This document shows positions 1-7,765 of a stretch of 57,191 nt of DNA, piece after piece. The DNA is from Flavobacterium fragile (GTDB lineage: Bacteria; Bacteroidota; Bacteroidia; Flavobacteriales; Flavobacteriaceae), in contig NZ_JAMLJN010000012.1 of assembly GCF_023634865.1 (NCBI RefSeq), positions 1 to 57,191 on the forward strand. Direction: 5' to 3'. A program made the translations under genes and the position numbers. The notes under the pieces were generated by a model. That model did not search any database. It had not been told where the DNA came from and was given only the letters and a program-made list of their open reading frames with translations. Position 1 is the first letter of the stretch, and the number at the start of each line of letters is the position of its first letter.

Positions 1-84
<84 letters not shown>

Positions 85-92
85 TTTTTTTG

Positions 93-125
93 AAAACCCT
101 TCATCATTCGATGAGGGGTTTTTTG
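93..125 (+). terminator. rRNA operon terminator
   Basis: A hairpin of AAAACCCTTCATC and GATGAGGGGTTTT around a four-base loop, followed by T residues, lies just after the 5S rRNA. A T-run also precedes it (83-91). It most likely ends the rRNA operon. Confidence 0.85.
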
Positions 126-203
126 TTACCAATATGCCATCCTGATGGGATTGAAAATAAAGAATCCTAACTTTTAACAGTTAGAATTTCTTGTTTTTAC
201 TAT

Positions 204-250
204 TAAAAAACGGCATTTCTGAATTATACATCAATGCCGTTTAACTTTTT
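204..250. terminator. Terminator hairpin, probably bidirectional
   Basis: AAACGGCATT (208-217) pairs with AATGCCGTTT (233-242). Read on the minus strand the stem is followed at once by TTTTTTAATA, which suits the 3' end of the minus-strand gene that stops at 326. On the plus strand TTTAACTTTTTT follows, so it could also back up the rRNA terminator. Confidence 0.7.
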
Positions 251-325
251 TGCGATCTAGTTAACTAATACTATTTTAATTAGGATTTATGAATGGTTGT
301 TCAGCTAAATCAGAAACATTACCTA

Positions 326-826
326 CTATTGCCATTCCGTTTTTAAGTATTTAATATCCATAAATATTTTATTTATCTCTGGTGAAAACATCTCGTGTAA
401 TTCAGCTTTAGGGAGCAAAAATAAGAATCTGTTTAAGATATTATTTGTTACTGAAAAATACATTACCCCAAAAACGTTTTCATTATCATTATATTTCAAA
501 GTAATTCTAATCTTATTAACTTCAATTTTTTCCGCAGATAAAACTTCAATATTTCCAATATCAGATAAATAATTAGAATAATTAAACAAATTCAAAGGCT
601 CATCATTATTTAATAACTTATTTGAAATCAAATAGAATAAATATTTTGGTTTATTGTTTTGTTTAAATTCATATACCTCTGTTGTTGCAAACTCTTCTTT
701 TGATGAATTAAATAAATTTGCAGTAGTATTCTCGGGTATTGTTATATTATAAAAAACTGTTTCAAAAGATTTCTGAGCAATAATTTGTGTTGTAAATAAA
801 ATAAAAAGTAGAACTTTTTTTTTCAT
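326..826 (-). CDS. Secreted protein of unknown function
   Basis: 166 residues. An N-terminal signal peptide is clear: MKKK, a hydrophobic stretch LLFILFTTQIIA, then Gln, with likely cleavage around residue 18. The rest is a soluble, Asn/Lys/Glu-rich domain with no motif I recognise, so it probably acts in the periplasm or outside the cell. Its start overlaps the 3' end of the upstream membrane-protein gene by 65 bp, suggesting one transcript and coupled translation. Base composition is very AT-rich, even for this genome. It could be an accessory protein of the same small locus as the two reading frames upstream. Function unknown. Confidence 0.6.
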   Translation of the reverse strand: MKKKVLLFILFTTQIIAQKSFETVFYNITIPENTTANLFNSSKEEFATTEVYEFKQNNKPKYLFYLISNKLLNNDEPLNLFNYSNYLSDIGNIEVLSAEKIEVNKIRITLKYNDNENVFGVMYFSVTNNILNRFLFLLPKAELHEMFSPEINKIFMDIKYLKTEWQ

Positions 827-1106
827 AATATTTTTTTAATGATTTTAAAACCAAATTACCAAAAATAATATATACCCAAACAGAAAAAGACATTATAATC
901 ACAATAAAAGGTGAAAATAAAATTAAAACTATCGCTCCTTTTATACCGTAAGTGTCTTGATTATTAAGATTGACAGGGAAAATTTCGAATAATGTCAAAA
1001 TTATTTGAAGTATGAGAAAAGGTAAATAGCCAAATGATAAAGTTACTAAAATCCATTTAAAAGTATCTTTCGGTAATTCTGAATATTTATTTATAATTTT
1101 TTCCAT
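762..1106 (-). CDS. Small membrane protein of unknown function
   Basis: 114 residues with two clear hydrophobic segments (about 17-42 and 56-86), so probably an inner-membrane protein with two or three helices. The N-terminus is short and charged (MEKIINKYSELPKD). The last about 22 residues are encoded by DNA that also encodes the start of the next gene, an unusually long overlap (65 bp); the C-terminal tail may be poorly constrained or the annotated stop may reflect decay. A reading-frame scrap ends 10 bp upstream. No family recognised. Small membrane proteins next to truncated genes are sometimes immunity proteins, but nothing here proves that. Confidence 0.5.
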   Translation of the reverse strand: MEKIINKYSELPKDTFKWILVTLSFGYLPFLILQIILTLFEIFPVNLNNQDTYGIKGAIVLILFSPFIVIIMSFSVWVYIIFGNLVLKSLKKYYEKKSSTFYFIYNTNYCSEIF

Positions 1107-1116
1107 GATTTATTAT

Positions 1117-1251
1117 TTAATTCCAACTAAATGTGTTTACGACAAAATCTTTATAATAACTCATTCCCTCCTCAACCATTTTTGTTAATCCTTTCGCTGC
1201 ATTATAAAAATTTACACTGCCAGTTGCTTTTGCAGAGCTAGCCTTAATCCG
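1117..1251 (-). pseudogene. Possible C-terminal remnant of a lost gene
   Basis: A minus-strand frame is open for 44 codons between two stops and ends with ...YYKDFVVNTFSWN. It has no start codon at its 5' end (the upstream in-frame stop is directly before it), and its composition reads like real protein rather than noise (for example ATGSVNFYNAAKG, MVEEGMSYYKD). It ends 10 bp before the next gene, as expected of an upstream operon partner. I read it as the 3' end of a gene whose 5' part was removed, but the short length makes this tentative. Confidence 0.35.
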
Positions 1252-1339
1252 TTATTTCTGATTTTCAATCCGTGACCACAAACAAATTAAAAACCAAATT
1301 TAGAATAAATTTTAGAATAAATTTCAAATGAAAACCAAT

Positions 1340-1440
1340 TCTGGGTTAGGGATAGCAGCATTTGTTTGAGCTCTTACTTAAAATACATAAGGATTTTAAG
1401 TAAAGCGAGTGCGGATAGCCCGACCCTTGTGGGAACGCCC
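1340..1440. repeat. REP-like intergenic element with hairpin
   Basis: The stretch reads CTGGGTTAGGGATAGCAG ... GAGCTCTTAC ... GCGAGTGCGGATAGCCCGACC ... GGGAACGCCC. It resembles a family of intergenic elements that I associate with Flavobacteriaceae genomes (GGGATAGC ... GAGCTC ... CCCGAC ... GGGAACGCCC). A perfect 11-bp inverted repeat, TTACTTAAAAT (1374-1384) with ATTTTAAGTAA (1393-1403), forms its centre. The right end abuts the stop codon of the ATP-grasp gene. The family assignment is from memory of the pattern, not from a search. Confidence 0.5.
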
Positions 1441-2480
1441 TAAAACTCTAAAATGGTATTGTAATATTTCTGATGTTTTTTGAATTCGTGAACTCCTTCT
1501 TTGAAGTTTAGGTAGTTGGCTCCGTTTTTACGGTTGTGTTTGCTGATTACATACATGTAATGGAAATGACGTGTGAGTTCTTTCCAGCCGAACCATAAAC
1601 TGTGTTTTGGGTCGTACATGTGTGTGGGTTCGCTTATTGCACCGTTGATTTCTACGATTTGGAAGTTTTTCCCTTGTGCTAAATCTTTAAATGAATGATA
1701 CTTAATGTCCATCCGACCAAAATAAAAACCTTCTATTTGATTGCAGATGGTGTTGAAACTTTCTATCATCTCAGGAGTGATTTCGTGACTAGCATCGACG
1801 AATTTTGTACCACGACAATGATTACCGTAAGGAACTAAATTAATGGTTTCTCCTTCATTTAAAATAGTGTTTAATTTGTCTTTGTATTCGGCTTCAAGTG
1901 CTTCTAATTGTAATAGATAGCGTTTGTCTTGATGTAATAATTCGCGAATCGTGTTTTTTCCGTTTCCAGTTAAAATCATGAATTCTTTTGCTACTATTCC
2001 AGTGATTTTACCTGGTTGTTTAGGTAATTTTACGTAGAAAAGTCCGATCTCATTTTCGTAAGGGATTAAGCTTTGAATTAAAACATTGAAATTCGCTTTA
2101 TTAAAATAGGCTGCTAATTCTTGTATATTATGAATTTTTTTAACGGCCGTTCCTCTTAAACCGATATCGGGTTTTGCAATTAATGGAAATTCAATATCCG
2201 CTTCTTTTATTTTCTTTTGAATCGTTTCTAATGTTTCAGTAGGCTCAATCAAAAGGGTTTTGGGATAATATTCAGATGGAATTAAATCGTAAATTTCTTT
2301 TTTGGATTCCATGAAAAAACCACCATTTTTAAAAGTTGGATTTGAGGCATTGAAATAAAAAAACGAACCTGCTCTCGCTGCATAATACAAATATTGAAAG
2401 TACACGGGAATATAAACCACTTGATACGGCCAATATTCCCAATGGGTTAGTTTATGTAGAAAGAGATTCAGTTTTGTCAT
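1440..2480 (-). CDS. ATP-grasp ligase-like protein
   Basis: 346 residues. The central and C-terminal part looks like an ATP-grasp fold of the D-alanine--D-alanine ligase type: a nucleotide-binding lysine and glycine-rich loop at 103-110 (KPDIGLRG), and acidic/Asn metal ligands in MDIK (257-260) and EING (277-280). Annotators often call such proteins D-Ala-D-Ala ligases, but the N-terminal 80 residues (aromatic-rich, WEYWPYQVVYIPVYFQYLYY) do not resemble Ddl, so the substrate is unknown. It is the last gene of a tight minus-strand run and starts 4 bp after the NRDE-family gene. Likely a carboxylate-amine ligase. Confidence 0.75.
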   Translation of the reverse strand: MTKLNLFLHKLTHWEYWPYQVVYIPVYFQYLYYAARAGSFFYFNASNPTFKNGGFFMESKKEIYDLIPSEYYPKTLLIEPTETLETIQKKIKEADIEFPLIAKPDIGLRGTAVKKIHNIQELAAYFNKANFNVLIQSLIPYENEIGLFYVKLPKQPGKITGIVAKEFMILTGNGKNTIRELLHQDKRYLLQLEALEAEYKDKLNTILNEGETINLVPYGNHCRGTKFVDASHEITPEMIESFNTICNQIEGFYFGRMDIKYHSFKDLAQGKNFQIVEINGAISEPTHMYDPKHSLWFGWKELTRHFHYMYVISKHNRKNGANYLNFKEGVHEFKKHQKYYNTILEF

Positions 2481-2484
2481 TTTA

Positions 2485-3156
2485 TTAAAATAAATCCAAA
2501 TAGAGCATTTTAATATTATCCTGTGTTACCTGGCATTGCGTGATGCTAATGGTTTTTAAAGTGTCATTGCGATTGATTTGGAGTCCATATTCCTTGTTCT
2601 CCGATTCTGTGAATTGATGAAAATGTAAGATTTCATCTGAAGATGGGTTATTGTTTTTTTTTATAAAAGTGGTAAACCATACTTTTCTCTGTTCCCGAAT
2701 TTCTTTGGAATATAGCGTAGAAGAAGACCAAATGTGGAATTGGTTTTCATTTTTTTCTACTTCACTTTTTTCTACTTCGTTCCATTGTAATTGGAATAGT
2801 TTATTGTTTTCGAACAAGACAATAGTGAAAGGTTCGATATCAGTTAAATCTACTGATTGCCAGTATTGCAGCGAATTTTCGGTACTTATTAATTCTAAAA
2901 CTACTAAACCTCTACTTTTTCGATAAAAGGGTTTTGGAAGGTGTTTTTCTTCTGCGCCGTTGAGTAAAACTACAATTTTAGTTTCGTTATGTGCTATCCA
3001 AGTGCCACCCGCTTTTGGGTCCTTTGGGAAAGTAATTTTTTTTCCTTCAATTTGATATTCATTAGGAGGTAGCGCTCTGTCGCGCGTGATTTTTTCATCA
3101 CGATTGGAAGTAATAATACAGCCTTCTTTCGTTGGAATATACGTTACTGTGCACAT
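2485..3156 (-). CDS. NRDE/TANGO2 family protein
   Basis: 223 residues. It begins MCTVTYIP, with Cys2 placed as in TANGO2-like proteins, and contains the family motif SNRDE at 17-21. The eukaryotic relative is linked to Golgi organisation and haem/lipid handling; bacterial members have no settled role. No signal peptide, so cytoplasmic. Its start overlaps the 3' end of the DinB-like gene by 13 bp; the conserved MCT start supports this overlap as real. Part of the msrB / DinB / NRDE / ATP-grasp run. Confidence 0.85.
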   Translation of the reverse strand: MCTVTYIPTKEGCIITSNRDEKITRDRALPPNEYQIEGKKITFPKDPKAGGTWIAHNETKIVVLLNGAEEKHLPKPFYRKSRGLVVLELISTENSLQYWQSVDLTDIEPFTIVLFENNKLFQLQWNEVEKSEVEKNENQFHIWSSSTLYSKEIREQRKVWFTTFIKKNNNPSSDEILHFHQFTESENKEYGLQINRNDTLKTISITQCQVTQDNIKMLYLDLF

Positions 3157-3632
3157 TGTTTTCGATAGTCAAGTGTTGAAGGAGCAATTCCAAACGAATC
3201 TGAAACTTTAATGTGCGGTAAGCGATACAAAGCTACTTTTATCAAGGCTTGATGGTGAATGCTGTGTTCCAAATTATAAAGTAATTCTCTGAAGTAGTTA
3301 GTTTCAAGCGTTTCTGTATCGCTGAAACAATTGTGTGCCAATGCTAGTTGCTTATTTGGTTTATCAAGTTCAAAGCGATATTTCTCTAAGATTTTGATGG
3401 CTTCTGTTTTATCGGTTTGAAGCACTATATCTCGTTTTCTTTTGTCGTAATTGATGATGCCACTCTCGTAACGGTCTACTAGCGAACCCAAAAGTTCAAT
3501 GATATGTCTCATATGTTCACCAATGGTGGCATTGCTTAATTCTGGGAACGACAACGTAAATTCTTCATTTGTTAGTTGTTGAAGAAGATCAATATTTTCA
3601 GATAAGTTTTGCTTTACAATTTGGACCAGCAT
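3144..3632 (-). CDS. DinB-like four-helix protein
   Basis: 162 residues, the usual size of the DinB/YfiT superfamily. The metal-site histidines are visible: GEHMRH at about 38-43 and LEHSIHHQALI at 121-131. Family members include thiol-dependent S-transferases and many proteins of unknown function. The gene starts 3 bp after the stop of msrB and overlaps the NRDE gene, so it is translated from the same message. A cytoplasmic thiol-transfer role beside a methionine sulfoxide reductase is plausible but is inference. Confidence 0.8.
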   Translation of the reverse strand: MLVQIVKQNLSENIDLLQQLTNEEFTLSFPELSNATIGEHMRHIIELLGSLVDRYESGIINYDKRKRDIVLQTDKTEAIKILEKYRFELDKPNKQLALAHNCFSDTETLETNYFRELLYNLEHSIHHQALIKVALYRLPHIKVSDSFGIAPSTLDYRKQCAQ

Positions 3633-3635
3633 ATC

Positions 3636-4112
3636 TTACTTGGTTTCTGGAATAAATTTGATAGAAACCGAATTCATACAATAGCGTTGACCAGTAGTTT
3701 CTTTTGGACCATCATCGAAAACATGTCCCAAATGTCCGTCGCATTTAGCACATAAAACTTCGGTACGAATCATTCCGTAGCTTAAATCTTGTTTGTATAC
3801 CACGGAACCTTCAATGGCTTTATCAAAAGAAGGCCAACCGCAGTGTGCATCAAATTTGGTGTCGGAAGTAAACAAGTCGTTTCCACAACCTGCGCAAACG
3901 TATTTTCCTTTTTCAAAATGATCCCAATATTCTCCTGTAAAAGCTCTTTCTGTACCTTTGTTTCTTAATACTTCATATTGTTGTGGCGAAAGCTGTGCTT
4001 TCCATTCTGCTTCGGTTTTTTTAGAATTTGAATTCATGGTTTTAGGTTCTTTAGTTTGGGATTGACACGATTGTAAACTTACAATTGCGATTAATAAAAA
4101 TAACTTTTTCAT
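3636..4112 (-). CDS. msrB: Peptide-methionine (R)-S-oxide reductase MsrB, lipoprotein
   Basis: Reduces methionine-R-sulfoxide in proteins. Counting from the chosen start, the four zinc cysteines are two CxxC pairs near 73-76 and 121-124, the CGWPSF motif is at 91-96, and the catalytic Cys is in RYCMNS near 145. I use the ATG at 4112 (MKKLFLLIAIVSLQSC) rather than the one three codons upstream because it gives a normal lipoprotein signal peptide with the lipid-attachment Cys at 16. The protein would therefore sit in the periplasm as a lipoprotein. It heads a run with the DinB-like, NRDE and ATP-grasp genes. Confidence 0.93.
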   Translation of the reverse strand: MKKLFLLIAIVSLQSCQSQTKEPKTMNSNSKKTEAEWKAQLSPQQYEVLRNKGTERAFTGEYWDHFEKGKYVCAGCGNDLFTSDTKFDAHCGWPSFDKAIEGSVVYKQDLSYGMIRTEVLCAKCDGHLGHVFDDGPKETTGQRYCMNSVSIKFIPETK

Positions 4113-4182
4113 AGCTAACATTTTTTCAAATTTAAGAGTAAGAATTCAAATATTATGTTAACAATGTTACAAAGTATTTGAA

Positions 4183-4626
4183 TTACGTATTGATTTCTAA
4201 ATCTTTAATATAATCTTCATTTTCATAGAAGAAACGCTCAAAAGCATCCATTTTCTCGGCAAAGAAGTCAAAAATTTCAGGCCAAGTATTCTTGTTATTG
4301 ATACTAATTCCTGTTTTTTCTACCCAAACTCGGCTGATTACTTTTCCTGTTTCTAAATAAAAATTACGTTCAAAAATAACATCGTCTAAATAGTCTTCTA
4401 AAAGAATGGTTTTTAACGATTCTACTTTCTCATAATATATTTTACGTTTTTCTTCGTCTTTTGGTTCTATATCGAGTAAAACTTGTGCTTTTTTATTGTC
4501 AACATAAAATTTGAAGGTTACATCTTTGATTTTGGTATTGTATAACAACCACTTACGTGGATATTCTTCTGCAAAGGCTATCCAAAAATCTTTTTTTATT
4601 TGTAGTGCTTCTTCTTTACTGAACAT
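4183..4626 (-). CDS. DUF4268 family protein
   Basis: 147 residues, rich in charged and aromatic residues, with no signal peptide. The pattern KKDFWIAFAEEYP ... KWLLYNTKIKDVTFKFYVD ... WPEIFDFFAEKMDAFERFF matches the DUF4268 domain, which also occurs at the C-terminus of some nuclease-like proteins. A stand-alone cytoplasmic copy of this size is common in Bacteroidota. No catalytic residues can be assigned. It lies 70 bp upstream of msrB on the same strand and may be co-transcribed. Confidence 0.75.
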   Translation of the reverse strand: MFSKEEALQIKKDFWIAFAEEYPRKWLLYNTKIKDVTFKFYVDNKKAQVLLDIEPKDEEKRKIYYEKVESLKTILLEDYLDDVIFERNFYLETGKVISRVWVEKTGISINNKNTWPEIFDFFAEKMDAFERFFYENEDYIKDLEINT

Positions 4627-4695
4627 ATAATTGAATTAGAAATTTATTTTGTTTGAAAAAAATAGCTACCTTTAAGGTTGCTAAATTAAGAATGT

Positions 4696-5349
4696 ATGCT
4701 TTTTAACGATTTTATAAAACACCTTCCAAAGATAGAAAAAGAAACCCTTCTTTCTACGGATGCTCATGCAAAAATGGCACCCTTAGAGCGTATTTCTTAT
4801 TTAAAAGAGGAAAATTACAGGGATAAAAATCCTAGAAAGGCAGCGGTTTTAATGTTGTTTTATCCTAAAAATGAAGTAACACATTTGGCTTTAATTGTTC
4901 GGAATTCGTATCCAGGAGTTCATTCTTCTCAAATAGGTTTTCCTGGTGGAAAAGTGGAAGAATCTGATGTGGATTTAATGGAAACAGCTTTAAGGGAAAC
5001 GCATGAGGAAGTTGGGATTCACCCAGAAAAAATTCGAATTATCAAACCTTTTAGTGAAATTTACATTCCACCAAGTAATTTTTTAGTAGCACCATTTATG
5101 GGAGTTTCTCACGAAGAGTTAACTTTTGTTCCAGATTTAGATGAAGTTAAGCGGGTTTTGGAGTTTTCTATTGTTGACTTTTTAGACGATAATACAATTA
5201 CCAACGTTAAAATGTCGACATCATATGCAAATGATATTGAAGTACCTGCCTTTATAGTGGATAAATATGTGGTTTGGGGTGCTACTGCTATGATGATGAG
5301 TGAGTTAAAAGAAACTATAAAGTCGGTTTTAGCAAAATCTTATTTTTAG
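4696..5349 (+). CDS. Nudix hydrolase, CoA pyrophosphatase type
   Basis: 217 residues. The Nudix box is seen as GFPGGKVEESD ... ALRETHEEVGI (about 81-108); the longer spacing between GG and RE, and the preceding NSYPGVHSSQIGFPGG, fit the CoA-pyrophosphatase (NudL/UPF0035) subfamily, which cleaves CoA to 4'-phosphopantetheine and 3',5'-ADP with Mg2+/Mn2+. Cytoplasmic. The ATG at 4696 is the first usable start; an ATG at 4692 runs into a stop. It precedes the acyltransferase gene but a separate promoter lies between them. Confidence 0.88.
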   Translation: MLFNDFIKHLPKIEKETLLSTDAHAKMAPLERISYLKEENYRDKNPRKAAVLMLFYPKNEVTHLALIVRNSYPGVHSSQIGFPGGKVEESDVDLMETALRETHEEVGIHPEKIRIIKPFSEIYIPPSNFLVAPFMGVSHEELTFVPDLDEVKRVLEFSIVDFLDDNTITNVKMSTSYANDIEVPAFIVDKYVVWGATAMMMSELKETIKSVLAKSYF

Positions 5350-5390
5350 TAATTTCAAATTAAATTGTGTTATTGTGATTTTATTTAGTT

Positions 5391-5424
5391 TTGCTTTCTT
5401 ACATCACCTTATTTACTACATTTG
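5391..5424 (+). promoter_or_regulatory. Predicted promoter of the acyltransferase gene
   Basis: TACATTTG at 5417-5424 matches the Bacteroidota -7 element TAnnTTTG; a TTG at 5391-5393 lies 23 bp upstream, at the long end of the usual spacing. The start codon is 29 bp downstream. Confidence 0.55.
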
Positions 5425-5453
5425 CGTTCTCGTTTTGAAAAAAAGTTAAAATT

Positions 5454-6263
5454 ATGGGATTATTTAAGAGAAATCCTTTCGGACATATATTGTTTTTAAA
5501 AACTTGGTTAATTCGTATTGCTGGATTTTTAACTCATCGCCGTTATCATCATTTCAATCAGTTACAAATTGAAGGTTCTGAGATTATACGAAGTTTGCCT
5601 GACAAAAATGTATTGTTTATTTCCAATCACCAAACTTATTTTGCTGATGTGGTGGCAATGTTTCATGTTTTTAATGCCGCATTGAAAGGAAGAGAGAACA
5701 ATATTAAAAATGTAATGTACTTATGGAAACCTAAGTTGAACATGTATTATGTAGCAGCAAAAGAAACCATGCAAGAAGGTTTTTTACCGAGAATTTTTGC
5801 TTATGCCGGTGCTATTACTGTTGAAAGAACTTGGAGAGCAAAAGGTAAAGATGTTACCGAGAAAAAAGAAGTAAATCCAAATGATACCGAAAACATTAAA
5901 ATTGCTTTAGAAGATGGTTGGGTAATTACGTTTCCGCAAGGTACTACTCGTTCTTTTAAACCTGTTAGAAAAGGAACGGCTCACATTATTTTACAGCATA
6001 AACCTGTAGTTGTACCAATAGTAATTGATGGTTTCCGTCGTTCTTTTGATAGAAAAGGATTGATGATTAAGAAAAAAGGAATTTTACAATCGATGGTAAT
6101 TAAAGAACCTTTGAAAATTGATTATGAAACAGCAACGGTTGATGAAGTAGTAGAAATGATTGAATTTGCCATTGAACAACATCCTTCGCTTTTAAAGGTT
6201 ATTCCAGCAGAAGTGTTAGAGGAAAAACGTAAAGAAGATGAACAAAGACATTGGAGTTATTAA
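5454..6263 (+). CDS. PlsC-type 1-acylglycerol-3-phosphate acyltransferase
   Basis: 269 residues. The lysophospholipid acyltransferase fold is indicated by NHQTYFAD at 58-65 and by FPQGTTRS, the counterpart of FPEGTRS, in the middle, followed by KPVRKGTAHI. It probably acylates lysophosphatidic acid at the inner membrane. Two motif variations stand out: the catalytic His and Asp are separated by five residues instead of four, and the Glu of the second motif is Gln with an extra Thr. It may therefore act on a different acyl acceptor, or belong to a Bacteroidota branch. Confidence 0.8.
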   Translation: MGLFKRNPFGHILFLKTWLIRIAGFLTHRRYHHFNQLQIEGSEIIRSLPDKNVLFISNHQTYFADVVAMFHVFNAALKGRENNIKNVMYLWKPKLNMYYVAAKETMQEGFLPRIFAYAGAITVERTWRAKGKDVTEKKEVNPNDTENIKIALEDGWVITFPQGTTRSFKPVRKGTAHIILQHKPVVVPIVIDGFRRSFDRKGLMIKKKGILQSMVIKEPLKIDYETATVDEVVEMIEFAIEQHPSLLKVIPAEVLEEKRKEDEQRHWSY

Positions 6264-6296
6264 AAAAGGTTCTGAATTTTATTTAGAACCTTTTTT
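6262..6296. terminator. Bidirectional terminator between convergent genes
   Basis: AAAAGGTTCT and AGAACCTTTT form a 10-bp stem around GAATTTTATTT, with A and T runs on the two flanks. It sits between the acyltransferase (plus) and the TraB/GumN gene (minus) and can serve both. Confidence 0.88.
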
Positions 6297-6297
6297 G

Positions 6298-7152
6298 TTA
6301 TTTAACGGCTTCTACTTCATAGCCTTTTTTTCTTAAAAGATTTATAACTCCTTCTTCACCAGCTAAATGTGCTGCGCCTACACCGAAGAATGTTGGTTTA
6401 TCAGACATAATTTCTATCATTAAGGGAATCCAATTCTTGTTGCGGTTGTTCAGTAAAACCTCTTGATTTTCAGCAGAAATTTTATTGTCTGATTCCTTTA
6501 TCATTTTCAACATCCCTTCAATGTCTTTGTTTTGATAGATTTTCATCATTTTATTCATTTCGGCTTTATCTTTTGCTAAATAACTTTTAGCCATTTTAAC
6601 CAATTCCTCTGCTTGAATTTCATATGGAATTTTATCAAAAACACGCATTTGTTCTTCAACCGTTTCTAGTCCAAATATTTCTTCATTTTGTTCTTTAGAA
6701 ATTTTCATTAAAGTATTTTCAACCGATTGAAAAGGACAATCTAGCATTTTAGGGTATAACATTGTAGTTACGATGAATGGTTTAAAACTGTCGAACATTT
6801 TTGCCGACATTTTAATGTTTTTCTTTAAAAACTCATCCACTAATTCATAATCCTCAGCACTTAATAATGAGGAAAGTTTTTTATCATCCTTCATTATCAT
6901 GTGTTTCATCATTTGCTTTTGCATCGATTCATCGTCCATGTCCAATTCTAAATATAATTGTTTGGTATTTTCTAAGGCTTTTATGGTATTTTCTTCTAAA
7001 GTAGAATCACAAGTCATGTGAATCGTTCCAAATAGATACGATTCTTGTTGTAATCCATTACCTGAGATTCTCCAAAGTAAACTTTTTTCTAATTCTTGTG
7101 AATAAGAAAATCCAGAGGCAAGCGTTAAAAGTGAGAATAAAAGTTTTTTCAT
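6298..7152 (-). CDS. TraB/GumN family protein, secreted
   Basis: 284 residues with a signal peptide (MKKLLFSLLTLASGFSYS, cleavage near 18). Family hallmarks are SYLFGTIHM at 38-46 and the C-terminal FFGVGAAHLAGEEGVI, whose conserved Gly/His/Glu residues resemble a metalloprotease-like fold (Tiki/TraB superfamily). Expected in the periplasm or outer envelope. The start ATG overlaps the stop of the upstream membrane-protein gene by one base (TAATG), a sign of translational coupling. It is the last gene of the ECF-sigma operon; its substrate is unknown. Confidence 0.85.
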   Translation of the reverse strand: MKKLLFSLLTLASGFSYSQELEKSLLWRISGNGLQQESYLFGTIHMTCDSTLEENTIKALENTKQLYLELDMDDESMQKQMMKHMIMKDDKKLSSLLSAEDYELVDEFLKKNIKMSAKMFDSFKPFIVTTMLYPKMLDCPFQSVENTLMKISKEQNEEIFGLETVEEQMRVFDKIPYEIQAEELVKMAKSYLAKDKAEMNKMMKIYQNKDIEGMLKMIKESDNKISAENQEVLLNNRNKNWIPLMIEIMSDKPTFFGVGAAHLAGEEGVINLLRKKGYEVEAVK

Positions 7153-7763
7153 TAGTAGTCTATTTTTTTTAGTTCGTTGAAGTTTTTATTTAATCGATTT
7201 AATAAAATGCCATAAAGTAATTTATAAAAAACAAAAATTAATGTAATTACTATCAACATACTGAAAATAAAAATAATCAGAACACCAATATCAGACAATG
7301 GTTCAATGTTAGTATTTGTTTTTTGGTATCCCTCTTTAAAACCATCATAAAATGCAAAAGAACCAAAAAAGCTACCAATGAATACATTCCAATAGATATA
7401 GTAGTTCACAATTTTTCGCGTTTTTATGATATTTTTTATAAGTTTCTTGGAAGAATCTAAAACACAGATTGATTGATAATTTTTGTAAAATAAGTAGATA
7501 AAACCTAAAAGGATTAAGTAATTAAATTTCTCTATAATATTTAAATAAGGATGTAATTTTTGAAAATTTTCAATCTCTTTATCAGTAATAAAAAAACCAA
7601 TACCATTTAAAACAATAAATTCTAAAATACTGATAATTAAAATCCACTTCACAATAGAAGACGAACCTTTATGCAGCATTCCATAAATTTCTTTTTCGCT
7701 TATTTGTTGGAAAGAACCTTCTTGTTTTTTCCAGTCTTTTTTTAATAACTCTAGCTCATCCAT
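7152..7763 (-). CDS. Four-helix membrane protein, possible anti-sigma factor
   Basis: 203 residues. A short cytoplasmic N-terminus (MDELELLKKDWKKQEGSF, about 35 residues) precedes four hydrophobic segments near 38-58, 80-98, 120-140 and 155-185. Bacteroidota ECF sigma factors are often followed by membrane proteins with exactly such a (L)LKKDW N-terminus, which may hold the sigma factor. It starts 2 bp after the sigma gene and overlaps the TraB/GumN start by 1 bp. No zinc-binding anti-sigma motif is present, so the anti-sigma role rests on position and layout only. Confidence 0.65.
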   Translation of the reverse strand: MDELELLKKDWKKQEGSFQQISEKEIYGMLHKGSSSIVKWILIISILEFIVLNGIGFFITDKEIENFQKLHPYLNIIEKFNYLILLGFIYLFYKNYQSICVLDSSKKLIKNIIKTRKIVNYYIYWNVFIGSFFGSFAFYDGFKEGYQKTNTNIEPLSDIGVLIIFIFSMLIVITLIFVFYKLLYGILLNRLNKNFNELKKIDY

Positions 7764-7765
7764 AG

